Shown piece by piece: positions 1 to 7,752 of a DNA stretch of 64,000 nt; position 1 is the first letter of the stretch, and the number at the start of each line of letters is the position of its first letter. The position numbers and the translations under genes were made by a program. The stretch comes from UBA4744 sp963723165 (lineage in GTDB: Bacteria; Actinomycetota; Acidimicrobiia; Spongiisociales; UBA4744): assembly GCA_963723165.1 (NCBI GenBank), contig CAVRPP010000015.1, positions 244,188 through 308,187 on the forward strand. The letters run 5' to 3'. The notes below the pieces were generated by a model, which saw only the letters and a list, made by a program, of their open reading frames with translations, was not told the origin of the DNA and made no database searches.

Positions 1-2
1 CG

Positions 3-332
3 ACAAGTTCGGAAGCCCGCCTCCGGGCGATTGCAGCGGCGCAACCGGTGTTCATATACGGCGTAGCCGACCTGGGAGTGACCGGAGAGCGGAGCCAATC
101 CAGCACCCACGGCAGGGATCTGGCCGCCCGGATCAAGGCCGTCACCACCGTGCCCCTGGTCATGGGAGTTGGGATTTCGACGCCCGACCATGCGCGGTCT
201 CTGGCCGGACAGGCGGACGGGATCATCGTAGGCTCTGCACTGGTGCGACGGGTCCTCGAGGCAACCGACGAGCGGGTAGCGGTGACGGAAGTTGCGGCCG
301 CCGTGGCCGATCTGGCCGGGGCGCTGCGGTGA
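3..332 (+). CDS. trpA: Tryptophan synthase alpha subunit, 3' part (5' end outside window)
   Basis: The alpha subunit cleaves indole-3-glycerol phosphate to indole and glyceraldehyde 3-phosphate, then passes indole to the beta subunit. Only the last 109 residues are present and the frame is open to the window edge, so the start lies upstream. Visible motifs are the GVTG segment after the VFIYGVAD strand, the phosphate-binding GVGIST turn and the C-terminal GIIVGSALV strand of the TIM barrel. The stop overlaps the GTG of the next gene by 4 nt, suggesting translational coupling at the end of a trp operon. The assignment rests on these family motifs in the expected order; the N-terminal catalytic Glu cannot be checked. 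Confidence 0.9.
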   Translation, partial: TSSEARLRAIAAAQPVFIYGVADLGVTGERSQSSTHGRDLAARIKAVTTVPLVMGVGISTPDHARSLAGQADGIIVGSALVRRVLEATDERVAVTEVAAAVADLAGALR

Positions 333-1480
333 GGCGGTGGGGCTTCTTAGGCGGGGCGATCGTGGCCCTGTCGTTGTTCGCAGTCTTCTTCGCCGGGGAG
401 GCGCCGAAGTCTCTGAACAGTGCGGCTTTGCCCGATTTTCCGAACTACTACCTGGGAGGAGAGCGGCTCTTCGACGGTAGGCCCGTGTACGGAGCGCTCG
501 AAGCAGAAGTCGAGGAACGATTCGGAGTCCAGGGATATGACGCCTATCCGGCCGATCCCCCTCCCGCAGTGATTCTGGTCGCACCACTGAGCCTGCTCCC
601 GTACGACACCGCCTGGCTCGTCCTTGCCGGAGTGTCCGTGCTGATCCTGGTGACCGTGACCTACTTCACCTCTCGCGAGGTTGGCTTCCCAAGCGAGGTC
701 GGGGTTGCGATCGCCTGCTTTGCTCTCCTGACGACGAGTTTTCGCTTCCTGCTGATCCGAAACCACATCGAAAGCCTGGTTTTGCTGGTCGGGTTCCTCG
801 GGTGGTTGGCCTTGCGCAGGCGAGGTTCGGAAGCTGCCGGCGTGTGGTGGGGTATCGCGACTGCATTGAAGTTGTTCCCTGGCATGTGGTTGCTCGGTTT
901 GGTCCGGCGCGGCACCAGGGCGGGACTGGTTGCCGGGGCTGCGACGGTGATCGTGGCTACGGTCGTCAGCTTTGCGGTGCTGGGTTGGTCGAATGTCTCT
1001 GACTTCGCTACCCAGGTCGTTGGTGCCTCCACTGTTTGGTACGGGGCTCTCGGCAACTACTCGCTTCTGTCGCTGGGCACGGCGTTGTCATCTGAGACCC
1101 TGGGGTGGGTGCTGACAGGTGTCGGGGCGGCCGTGCTGGTGCCTGTCTACATCAGGTGGGCCGTACGCCCGGATCAGGTGTGGGTGGCCGGGACCGCAGT
1201 TGCCCTGCTGCTTTCGCCGCTTTCCTGGCTCAACTATCTGGTGCTGGCCATCCCGGCGCTGGTGATCGTCGGCGCCCGGCTGGATATCCGGCTCACGGCC
1301 GATCGCTGGCTGCTGGTTGGTCTGGTTGCGTCGCTGGGCTTCTGGGGCCCGGTGGTTTTTTCCGCCGAACTGCCGAGCATCCTCGTTTCATTCGTGCCGA
1401 CCTACGGACTCGTCGCACTGTTTGTGGTTGCGATTCGCCGGCTGGGAGAGCCTCGACAAGCAGCACCCGTAGAGGCATAG
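329..1480 (+). CDS. GT87/DUF2029-type membrane glycosyltransferase
   Basis: A 383-residue polytopic membrane protein with about nine to ten hydrophobic segments and a first membrane span at residues 5-22. The extracytoplasmic segment after it contains DFPNYYLGG and FDGRPVY, resembling the N-terminal loop of GT87 (DUF2029) polyprenyl-phosphate-mannose-dependent mannosyltransferases of Actinobacteria, which build cell-envelope glycans. It starts at GTG inside the trpA stop, so it is probably co-transcribed with trpA although the functions are unrelated. Family membership is inferred from topology and the short motif. Acceptor and sugar are unknown. Confidence 0.7.
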   Translation: MRRWGFLGGAIVALSLFAVFFAGEAPKSLNSAALPDFPNYYLGGERLFDGRPVYGALEAEVEERFGVQGYDAYPADPPPAVILVAPLSLLPYDTAWLVLAGVSVLILVTVTYFTSREVGFPSEVGVAIACFALLTTSFRFLLIRNHIESLVLLVGFLGWLALRRRGSEAAGVWWGIATALKLFPGMWLLGLVRRGTRAGLVAGAATVIVATVVSFAVLGWSNVSDFATQVVGASTVWYGALGNYSLLSLGTALSSETLGWVLTGVGAAVLVPVYIRWAVRPDQVWVAGTAVALLLSPLSWLNYLVLAIPALVIVGARLDIRLTADRWLLVGLVASLGFWGPVVFSAELPSILVSFVPTYGLVALFVVAIRRLGEPRQAAPVEA

Positions 1481-1787
1481 ACAACGGCCACCCGCCCGGG
1501 AGAGGAACCGTCCCGGCCGGGGGAGTGGGGGATGCGGCGAGTGGGTTCGGTTCAAATTGGTCGGGTGACCGCTGTCACCCAAAACGGTACATATGGTCCG
1601 GGATTATCCAGGGCGATTTGTGTGAAATCCGAATCAGTCTGCGCGGGAAGGGCCGGTTCCTGCCGGGCCAGGGAGGGTTCCCGGGCAGGCGAACCCGTTG
1701 AATACCCCTCCCGGCCCAGCGCACAACCTTCATCGGCGATATGCCTCGAAACCCTGAGTGGGCTTTTGTCGAACGTATTGAAATGAG
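1481..1787. other. Intergenic stretch, no gene recognised
   Basis: About 307 bases between a + strand gene and a - strand tRNA, so the flanking transcripts converge. A perfect 7-bp hairpin (GGGTGAC / GTCACCC, loop CGCT) lies at 1563-1580. It has no T-run on either side, so it is not a standard intrinsic terminator. No ORF here resembles a protein family I know. Confidence 0.5.
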
Positions 1788-1870
1788 TACCGGGAGAGGG
1801 ATTCGAACCCTCACGCCCTTTCGGACAACGGATTTTGAGTCCGTCGCGTCTACCGTTCCGCCATCCCGGC
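1788..1870 (-). tRNA. tRNA-Leu, anticodon CAA
   Basis: Read on the minus strand, the 83 nt fold as a class II tRNA. The acceptor arm GCCGGGA pairs with TCCCGGT, the anticodon stem ACGGA/TCCGT encloses loop CTCAAAA (anticodon CAA, decoding TTG), there is a variable arm, and the T arm contains GGTTCGAATCC. The 3' CCA is not encoded. A CATAAT -10-like hexamer lies 8 nt upstream. Confidence 0.95.
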
Positions 1871-1878
1871 TCGAGACC

Positions 1879-1884
1879 ATTATG
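1879..1884 (-). promoter_or_regulatory. Putative -10 box of tRNA-Leu(CAA)
   Basis: CATAAT on the minus strand, 8 nt before the first base of the tRNA. No good -35 is visible 17-18 nt further upstream. It overlaps the first in-frame ATG (1882) of the adjacent + strand gene, which argues that the protein starts later, at 1915. Confidence 0.4.
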
Positions 1885-1914
1885 GTACGCGTCGGCGGAG
1901 CTCGGGACTTCCTC

Positions 1915-2193
1915 ATGCGTGCAGAAACCAAACTCTTCAAGATCAACGATGCCATCGAAGCCCTCCAACGCGAGGAGGAGCTGGTCGCGGAGGAGTTGCG
2001 GTACCACCGCCACATCGACGACGATGCCCGCCGCGACGCCGTAGTCAGCGACGATTGGCAGGATCGATCGTTCGCCCGCGACACCAACGCCGACGTCCAG
2101 CGGTTCGAGAAGGCGGTCGCCGATGTCCGGTCAAGACGCGAGCGCCTGGAGCGGAAGCGTGACAAGCTTCTCAGTCGTCTCGGCGACCTATGA
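1915..2193 (+). CDS. Small charged coiled-coil protein, function unknown
   Basis: A 92-residue highly charged protein predicted to be helical almost throughout. It has heptad-like Leu/Ile spacing in the first third and an Arg/Lys/Glu-rich C-terminal helix ending LSRLGDL. No signal peptide, membrane segment or catalytic motif is visible. The open frame continues upstream across the antisense tRNA, and another ATG exists at 1882, but that codon falls in the tRNA promoter, so 1915 is preferred. No clear Shine-Dalgarno sequence precedes either start. It ends 9 nt before polA. I cannot assign a function. Confidence 0.6.
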   Translation: MRAETKLFKINDAIEALQREEELVAEELRYHRHIDDDARRDAVVSDDWQDRSFARDTNADVQRFEKAVADVRSRRERLERKRDKLLSRLGDL

Positions 2194-2202
2194 TGCGGCT
2201 TC

Positions 2203-4833
2203 ATGCCGACCCTCGCCGTACTGGACGGACACAACCTCGCCTATCGGGCCTTCTATGCCCTTCCCGATGATCTCGCAACGAGTGCCGGTCAGGTAACCAA
2301 CTCGGCCTACGGGTTCACCTCGATGTTGATCAAGATGCTCGGTGATCATCATCCCGATGCCGTGGTCGTGACCTGGGATACGCCGAAACCAACCTTTCGC
2401 AAGGACGAGTACCCGGAATACAAGGCGCAAAGGGAAAAGGCACCGGACACGTTCACGAGTCAGTTGCCGCTGATCCGTGAGGTCGTCGACACGCTCGGCG
2501 TGCAACAGGTCGAACTGCCGGGCTTTGAAGCAGACGACGTGATTGCCACGGTCGCCGAGCAGGCCAAGAACGACGGATGGGAAGTCCTGATCGTCAGCGG
2601 AGACAGGGACACATTCCAGCTCATCGACGATCATTGCCGGGTCCTCTATATTCGCCGGGGTATCTCCGATCTACTCATTGCCGATGAAGCGTGGGTCGAA
2701 GAACGGTATGGAATCAGGGCGGATCAGTACCCGGAATATGCAGCCCTGCGGGGAGACACATCCGACAACCTGCCCGGGGTGCCGGGAGTCGGCGAGAAGA
2801 CCGCCACCCGACTCATCGCCGGTTACGGGAATCTGGAAGGTCTCTACGACCACCTCGACGAACAGACGCCCAAGTTGCGCGAGAGTCTCGCTGCCAACCG
2901 GGAACAAGCGTTTCTGAACCGCCGGTTGATGCGCCTCGTCCGTGATCTCTCGCTGGGGATACAGGTCGAGAGTTATCGGTGGACAGGGTTCGACAGGGCC
3001 GCAGCCAAGGCCATTTTCGACAGCATGGAGTTCCACTCATTGTGGGATCGGCTCATCGCTTTGGGGTCGGCCTCCGACGAGCCGGCCGGGGAGGTCCTCG
3101 AGGTCGAAACCGGAGTTATCACCGACGAAGCGGAGATCGGGGAACTGGCCATTCTCGTTCCCCTGGTCCTGGAACCAGTCTGGGACGGATCCGATTTGGC
3201 CGGGGTGGCGATTGCCCGGGACGATGAACGGGCTGCATTTGTGCCGGTTGACAAGCTGGCCTGGTTGGCCACGGTGCTCGCCTCAGAAGACCATCCCAAG
3301 GTGATTCACGATGCCAAGGACTTCATCCGGTACCTGCTCGATGCCGGGATGTCGTTCGCCGGTCTGGCCACCGACACTGCACTGGCCGCCTATCTGCTCA
3401 ACCCGGCTGCCCGGACGTACGAACTCGAAGATCTGGCCGGGCGGTATCTCAAGGTCGAGCTCGATTCGCCCGATCGGGACACCGACGCCGGTTCCCAGGG
3501 AATGCTCGATTTCGGCGGAGGACCGGATTTGGAGGCTGCGGGCCGGCGGGCGGTGACCGTGGGCAGACTGGCCGAACACCTCAGGAAAGAACTCGTTGAC
3601 CGGGACTCGCTGGCTTTGCTCGACGATATCGAGATGCCGCTCGTCTTGGTGCTGGCCCGGATGGAGGCGGCCGGGATCGGCATCGATCGAGAGTATCTCG
3701 AAGATCTCGGCGGGACTCTGCGGGACCAGCTGGCCCAACTAGAAGGCCGCATTCACGCGGCAGCCGGCGAGCCGTTCAACATCAATTCCACCGGTCAACT
3801 GCGAGAGATCCTTTTTGACCAACTCGGGTTGCCGGTGCTCAAGAAGACTCCGAAGGGTGCCCCGTCAACCGACACGTCGGTGCTGGAAAAGCTGGCAGAC
3901 GCCCATCCCATCGTCAAGGAACTGCTCGAATACCGCGAGTTGGAGAAGTTGCGCTCGACCTACATCGACGGCTATCTGCCCCTGGTGACTGCCGGCGGGC
4001 GGATCCATACCCGGTTCAACCAGTTGGCAGCAACCACCGGTCGGCTTTCATCGGATCGGCCAAACTTGCAGAACATACCGGTTCGCTCGGAACGAGGCAT
4101 GACCATTCGGCGGGCCTTTGTGCCCCGTGCCGCCTGGCAGTTCGTCGTAGCCGACTACTCACAGATTGAGTTGCGGGTCATGGCCCACTTGAGCCAGGAC
4201 CCCGGCCTGCTCGAAGCGTTTCGCGGTACCGAGACCGACATTCACACCGAAACCGCCGCCCGGGTGTTCGGCCTGGAACCCGAGCATGTGACGGACGAGT
4301 TGCGGCGTCGAGCCAAGGCAATCAACTTCGGGCTCCTCTACGGCATGGAGGCGTTCGGCTTGGCCGATCGTCTCCAGATCTCTCGAGACGAGGCACGCGA
4401 TCACATCGAGGCTTACTTCGAGCAATTCCCCCTGGTTCAGGAGTTCCTCCAGAGTGTGGTTACGGAGGCCCGAAATCGTGGCTACACCCAGACCATCTTC
4501 GGACGCCGTCGCTACCTGCCCGAACTCTCCAGCGATAACTTCCGAATCCGCCAGATGGGCGAGCGGATGGCATTGAATGCTCCGGTGCAGGGTTCAGCGG
4601 CCGACATCATCAAGAAGGCAATGGTCGACCTCGACGCCGGCTTACGGGAGGCCGGTTTGCAGACGACGTTGCTGTTGCAGATCCATGATGAGTTGATACT
4701 GGAAGCTCCTGCGGATGAGGTTGCCGAGGCCGAGTCGCTCACCCGGAGCTTGATGGAGGGGGTGGCGGAGCTGGACGTGCCGTTGCGAGTGGATTTGTCG
4801 ACCGGGATCGATCTTGCGGACGTTAAGCACTGA
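2203..4833 (+). CDS. polA: DNA polymerase I
   Basis: An 876-residue family A polymerase used in repair synthesis and RNA-primer removal. Residues 1-290 form the 5' nuclease, with the early DGHN motif, FEADDVIAT, SGDRDTFQL and the helix-hairpin-helix GVPGVGEKTA. The middle domain (about 300-470) keeps the proofreading fold but lacks the DxE metal-binding motif I (LVLEPVWDG stands there), so 3'-5' exonuclease activity is probably lost, as in Taq and many actinobacterial enzymes. The polymerase domain has motif A ADYSQIELR (near 650), motif B RRRAKAINFGLLYG (near 701) and motif C QIHDELI (near 826). A TATGAT hexamer 8 nt before the ATG and no Shine-Dalgarno suggest a leaderless transcript. Confidence 0.97.
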   Translation: MPTLAVLDGHNLAYRAFYALPDDLATSAGQVTNSAYGFTSMLIKMLGDHHPDAVVVTWDTPKPTFRKDEYPEYKAQREKAPDTFTSQLPLIREVVDTLGVQQVELPGFEADDVIATVAEQAKNDGWEVLIVSGDRDTFQLIDDHCRVLYIRRGISDLLIADEAWVEERYGIRADQYPEYAALRGDTSDNLPGVPGVGEKTATRLIAGYGNLEGLYDHLDEQTPKLRESLAANREQAFLNRRLMRLVRDLSLGIQVESYRWTGFDRAAAKAIFDSMEFHSLWDRLIALGSASDEPAGEVLEVETGVITDEAEIGELAILVPLVLEPVWDGSDLAGVAIARDDERAAFVPVDKLAWLATVLASEDHPKVIHDAKDFIRYLLDAGMSFAGLATDTALAAYLLNPAARTYELEDLAGRYLKVELDSPDRDTDAGSQGMLDFGGGPDLEAAGRRAVTVGRLAEHLRKELVDRDSLALLDDIEMPLVLVLARMEAAGIGIDREYLEDLGGTLRDQLAQLEGRIHAAAGEPFNINSTGQLREILFDQLGLPVLKKTPKGAPSTDTSVLEKLADAHPIVKELLEYRELEKLRSTYIDGYLPLVTAGGRIHTRFNQLAATTGRLSSDRPNLQNIPVRSERGMTIRRAFVPRAAWQFVVADYSQIELRVMAHLSQDPGLLEAFRGTETDIHTETAARVFGLEPEHVTDELRRRAKAINFGLLYGMEAFGLADRLQISRDEARDHIEAYFEQFPLVQEFLQSVVTEARNRGYTQTIFGRRRYLPELSSDNFRIRQMGERMALNAPVQGSAADIIKKAMVDLDAGLREAGLQTTLLLQIHDELILEAPADEVAEAESLTRSLMEGVAELDVPLRVDLSTGIDLADVKH

Positions 4834-4867
4834 CTGCCGACTACCCACGGTTTGCGTCTCGTTCGTG

Positions 4868-4876
4868 TGGTATCGT
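4868..4876 (+). promoter_or_regulatory. Putative extended -10 promoter of rpsA
   Basis: TGG followed by TATCGT forms an extended -10 element 62 nt before the rpsA start, leaving room for a leader. The -35 region is poor (TTGCGT lies only 13 nt upstream), as is usual when the -10 is extended. GGAGG lies about 14 nt before the ATG. Confidence 0.35.
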
Positions 4877-4938
4877 TCTTGGCGCCTCGGCACGTTTGAT
4901 CGCGCTGGGAGCAAATTCTGGAGGAGTAACAACCATAC

Positions 4939-6594
4939 ATGACCACTGAACACGAGTCCGCGCCCACGAACGATCCCGAAGGGATCACGGAGCCGGACGC
5001 TTCCCAGGCAGCCGCCGACGCGTCGGCCGCCACCGCCCTATCCGCCGACGACAACCGGGAAACGCCCACCGATGGTGGTGAAACCGCAGAAGCGGTGACC
5101 GCTCCGGTCGGCGGAGATCCGACCATCGAGGCGCCGGCCGAAGAGCAGGCAACCCCGGAGGAACCTCCGACCGAACCTGAGGCCGTCGCCGCAGATTCCG
5201 CGGATACCGGCACCGAGGACCAGGCGACCGGGGATGATGCAGCAGCCGACGTCGCCGAAACGGCAGACGACGCGCAAGAAGACGCGCAAGAAGAAGCAGA
5301 AAAAGAGATCTTCATTCGCGCCGAGCGGCCCGCCATTGTCGCCAAGAGTCTCAGCGATCTCTCCGAAGAGATGCTCACCAACGACTTTGCGGCCGCCATC
5401 GAGCACACCGTGCTCGAATTCAAGGAGGGCGACATCGTCGAAGGCACCGTTTCGAGTGTCGATCAGGACGAGGTGCTCGTCGATATCGGATACAAATCCG
5501 AGGGCCACATCCCGCTCAAGGAACTTTCTATCCGCCACAGCGTCAACCCGCTCGACATCGTCTCCGTCGGTGACCGCATCGAAGCCCTCGTTCTCGATAA
5601 AGAGGACGATGAAGGCCGTTTGATCCTCTCCAAGAAACGCGCTCAATACGAGCGAGCCTGGGGCCGCATTCAGCGGGTCCACGCAGAAGGCGGCATCGTC
5701 ACCGGACCGGTCATCGAAGTGGTCAAGGGTGGCCTCATCGTTGACATTGGGCTGCGGGGCTTTTTGCCGGCCTCGCTGGTCGAACTTCGCCGGGTGCGGG
5801 ACCTCGAGCCATACGTCGGACAGGAAATCGAGGCCAAAGTCATCGAACTCGACCGCAACCGCAACAATGTGGTGCTGTCCCGCCGGGCCTATCTGGAAGA
5901 GCAGCAGGCAGAAGAGCGTCAAGCATTCCTGGATGACCTGGCTGTCAATGAGGTTCGCACCGGGGTGGTCTCCTCGGTGGTCAATTTCGGAGCGTTCGTC
6001 GACCTGGGCGGTATGGACGGTCTCGTGCATGTTTCGGAGTTGTCGTTCCAGCACGTGAACCATCCGTCAGAGGTAGTGAAGGTCGGCGACGAGGTGACCG
6101 TCAAAGTGCTCGAGGTCGACCTCGACCGCGAGCGGATCTCCCTCTCGATCAAACAGACGATGGAAGATCCCTGGGTCAAGTTCTCACGTGAGCACGGTGT
6201 CAACGATGTCGTCGGAGGTACGGTCACCAAGACCGTTCCCTTCGGTGCGTTTGTCTCAGTCGGTGACGGGGTCGAAGGTCTCGTCCACGTCTCTGAGATC
6301 GCCATCCATCGTGTCGAATCTCCGGAGCTGGAGCTGTCCATCGGACAGGAAGTCTCCGTCAAAGTCACCGAGATGGACGAAGAACGCCGCCGGGTGAGCC
6401 TGTCGATCAAACAGGCCAACCCCGAGTGGAAGGACCGGGAACCTGAGGAGCAGGCCCCGCGTCGCAAGCAACCTGAAGTACGCGAGTTCACCCGCGAAGA
6501 GCCGGAGGAAGAGCCGGAGAGGACGTTCGATGTCGATTCGTCACTCGAAGCAATTCTTCAAGAGCTTAAAGAGCGCGGCATCGGACGCCGATAG
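4939..6594 (+). CDS. rpsA: 30S ribosomal protein S1 with long acidic N-terminal extension
   Basis: S1 binds mRNA on the small ribosomal subunit and helps load leadered messages. Four S1 OB-fold repeats are visible starting near residues 163, 251, 338 and 423; the last two are the most canonical (NFGAFVDLGG...GLVHVSELS and PFGAFVSVGD...GLVHVSEIA). The C-terminus is a charged tail ending KERGIGRR. The first ~125 residues are very rich in Ala, Asp, Glu and Thr and look disordered. Actinobacterial S1 usually has a much shorter leader, so the 551-residue length comes from this extension. No better internal start with a Shine-Dalgarno is apparent before the first S1 domain. The polA-rpsA order is common in Actinobacteria. 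Confidence 0.95.
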   Translation: MTTEHESAPTNDPEGITEPDASQAAADASAATALSADDNRETPTDGGETAEAVTAPVGGDPTIEAPAEEQATPEEPPTEPEAVAADSADTGTEDQATGDDAAADVAETADDAQEDAQEEAEKEIFIRAERPAIVAKSLSDLSEEMLTNDFAAAIEHTVLEFKEGDIVEGTVSSVDQDEVLVDIGYKSEGHIPLKELSIRHSVNPLDIVSVGDRIEALVLDKEDDEGRLILSKKRAQYERAWGRIQRVHAEGGIVTGPVIEVVKGGLIVDIGLRGFLPASLVELRRVRDLEPYVGQEIEAKVIELDRNRNNVVLSRRAYLEEQQAEERQAFLDDLAVNEVRTGVVSSVVNFGAFVDLGGMDGLVHVSELSFQHVNHPSEVVKVGDEVTVKVLEVDLDRERISLSIKQTMEDPWVKFSREHGVNDVVGGTVTKTVPFGAFVSVGDGVEGLVHVSEIAIHRVESPELELSIGQEVSVKVTEMDEERRRVSLSIKQANPEWKDREPEEQAPRRKQPEVREFTREEPEEEPERTFDVDSSLEAILQELKERGIGRR

Positions 6595-6607
6595 GTACTT
6601 CATAAGG

Positions 6608-6637
6608 TTGACACCTGGAAGATCTGTGGCACTCTGT
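6608..6637 (+). promoter_or_regulatory. Candidate promoter upstream of the tad operon
   Basis: A perfect TTGACA -35 hexamer at 6608-6613, just after the rpsA stop. The -10 region 17-18 nt downstream (ACTCTG or CTCTGT) is a poor match, so the promoter is only a candidate. It would produce a leader of more than 200 nt before cpaB. Confidence 0.35.
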
Positions 6638-6642
6638 TAGCG

Positions 6643-6749
6643 CCGGGCAGATTCGGACGGGGGGAAACCGCGCAGCTCTATCAGGTAGGGACAGTTGTGC
6701 CCAAAAGGAGGCGACATGCAGATGCCGAGGCTCCTCCGCAACTGCCGGC
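6643..6749 (+). other. Possible structured leader RNA upstream of cpaB
   Basis: GCCGGGCAG near 6642-6650 can pair with CTGCCGGC near 6742-6749 (8 bp with one bulged G), enclosing about 90 nt. Inside, the strong AAGGAGG at about 6705-6711 can pair with CTCCT at 6731-6735, which would mask it. The segment does not carry the conserved core of the c-di-GMP, c-di-AMP, cobalamin or TPP riboswitches as far as I can judge. It may be a leader with translational control, or a chance fold. Confidence 0.3.
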
Positions 6750-6796
6750 CCGTCCGGGATCCCGATGATGGTGATGCGCAAGGTCACGTTGAGTGA
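6716..6796 (+). CDS. Possible 26-codon leader peptide
   Basis: An ATG placed 5 nt after AAAAGGAGG, the best Shine-Dalgarno sequence in the neighbourhood, opens a 26-codon frame (starts MQMPRLLRNCRPV) that ends 79 nt before cpaB. No family is recognisable. The quality of the ribosome binding site is the only argument that it is translated. It could be a leader peptide or a remnant of a lost gene. Confidence 0.3.
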   Translation: MQMPRLLRNCRPVRDPDDGDAQGHVE

Positions 6797-6875
6797 CGCG
6801 AAATCCATGACATTACGACCCAAATCGGCCAATCTATTGGAGAAACCGAACGGGTTTTAGACTGAAGGAGATTCG

Positions 6876-7751
6876 ATGGGCAGGCGAACCCTGGTCCTGA
6901 TTGTGGCTCTGCTCCTGGCGGGCATTGCCGCGTTTGCCGTATGGCAGTTCCTCTCCAACGTTGAAGAGGAAAAAGAAGCAGAGCTCTTGTTGCGGGCTGT
7001 GTACCGTGTATCCGGCGGCACGATCACCGAAGGTACCGAGGGAAGCCTGGTCCTGTCGCAAGAACGTGCGATTGAAAGCGAGGAAGAAACCAGGTTCCTC
7101 CCGGACAACGCAATCGGTTCACTAGAGGAATTGACCGCGACCTTGACCGGTCGGGTAGCCGCTGGTCCGATCTCGAACAACTCGATTCTGACCGTCGACC
7201 AGTGGGTTGAGGTGACCGCCGACATCAAGCCACTGGCGGAGCGCATCCCGGAAGGCAAGCAGGCGATCACGATCGGCGTCGACAATATCCAGGGAGTCAA
7301 CGGCTTCATTGAAGCGGGCGACCGGATCAATATCATCGTGACCCTCACTGCGCCGATAGAGCAGATTGCCGAAGACGTCATAGCGTCGGAGACTCTGACA
7401 CCCGAAGAACTGAAAGCTCTCGAAGCCGAACTGGAGCAGGGGATCATCAGCCGGTTTGTGCTGCAGGGACTTCCGGTGCTGGCAGTTGGCAACGAGATTC
7501 GTCTCGACGAGGAAGCCGACCAGACGGTCACTGTTACGACGGTACCCGTTGAGGGTGAAGAGGCCGTCCAACAGGTCCAGACCGGTGTTCTGACCCTCGA
7601 GGTAACGCCGGAAGAGGCGGAGCGGATCGTCTACACATTCTCAACCGGGACTGTGTGGCTGACTCTGGTTCCGGAGGACTTCGTGCCGGTTCCCACCGAC
7701 GGGATCACCCGTGAGAACATCTTCGAGGCAGCCGAGGAGCTTGGCCAATAA
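6876..7751 (+). CDS. cpaB: Flp pilus assembly protein CpaB/RcpC (SAF domain)
   Basis: A 291-residue protein with an N-terminal membrane anchor (about residues 4-24) followed by an extracytoplasmic SAF-type domain. The segment AERIPEGKQAITIGVD and the following NGFIEAGDRINIIVT, together with the C-terminal VTPEEAERIVYTFSTGTVWLTL, are typical of CpaB/RcpC. In Tad systems this protein works with the outer channel or periplasmic part of the pilus machine; in a monoderm actinomycete it probably stabilises the wall-spanning part. GAAGGAGATTCG precedes the ATG. It is the first gene of a tightly packed tad operon; the next start lies 1 nt after its stop. Confidence 0.85.
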   Translation: MGRRTLVLIVALLLAGIAAFAVWQFLSNVEEEKEAELLLRAVYRVSGGTITEGTEGSLVLSQERAIESEEETRFLPDNAIGSLEELTATLTGRVAAGPISNNSILTVDQWVEVTADIKPLAERIPEGKQAITIGVDNIQGVNGFIEAGDRINIIVTLTAPIEQIAEDVIASETLTPEELKALEAELEQGIISRFVLQGLPVLAVGNEIRLDEEADQTVTVTTVPVEGEEAVQQVQTGVLTLEVTPEEAERIVYTFSTGTVWLTLVPEDFVPVPTDGITRENIFEAAEELGQ

Positions 7752-7752
7752 C

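Noticed and set aside
1563..1580. Hairpin as an intrinsic terminator for the GT87 gene
   Set aside because: Only 7 bp and followed by AAAACGG instead of a T-run; it may be an operator or chance palindrome.
6643..6749. c-di-GMP, c-di-AMP, cobalamin or TPP riboswitch upstream of cpaB
   Set aside because: Short resemblances (GGGGGGAAACC, CAGGTAGGGA) are present but the conserved cores and their order are not. Kept only as an unclassified structured leader.
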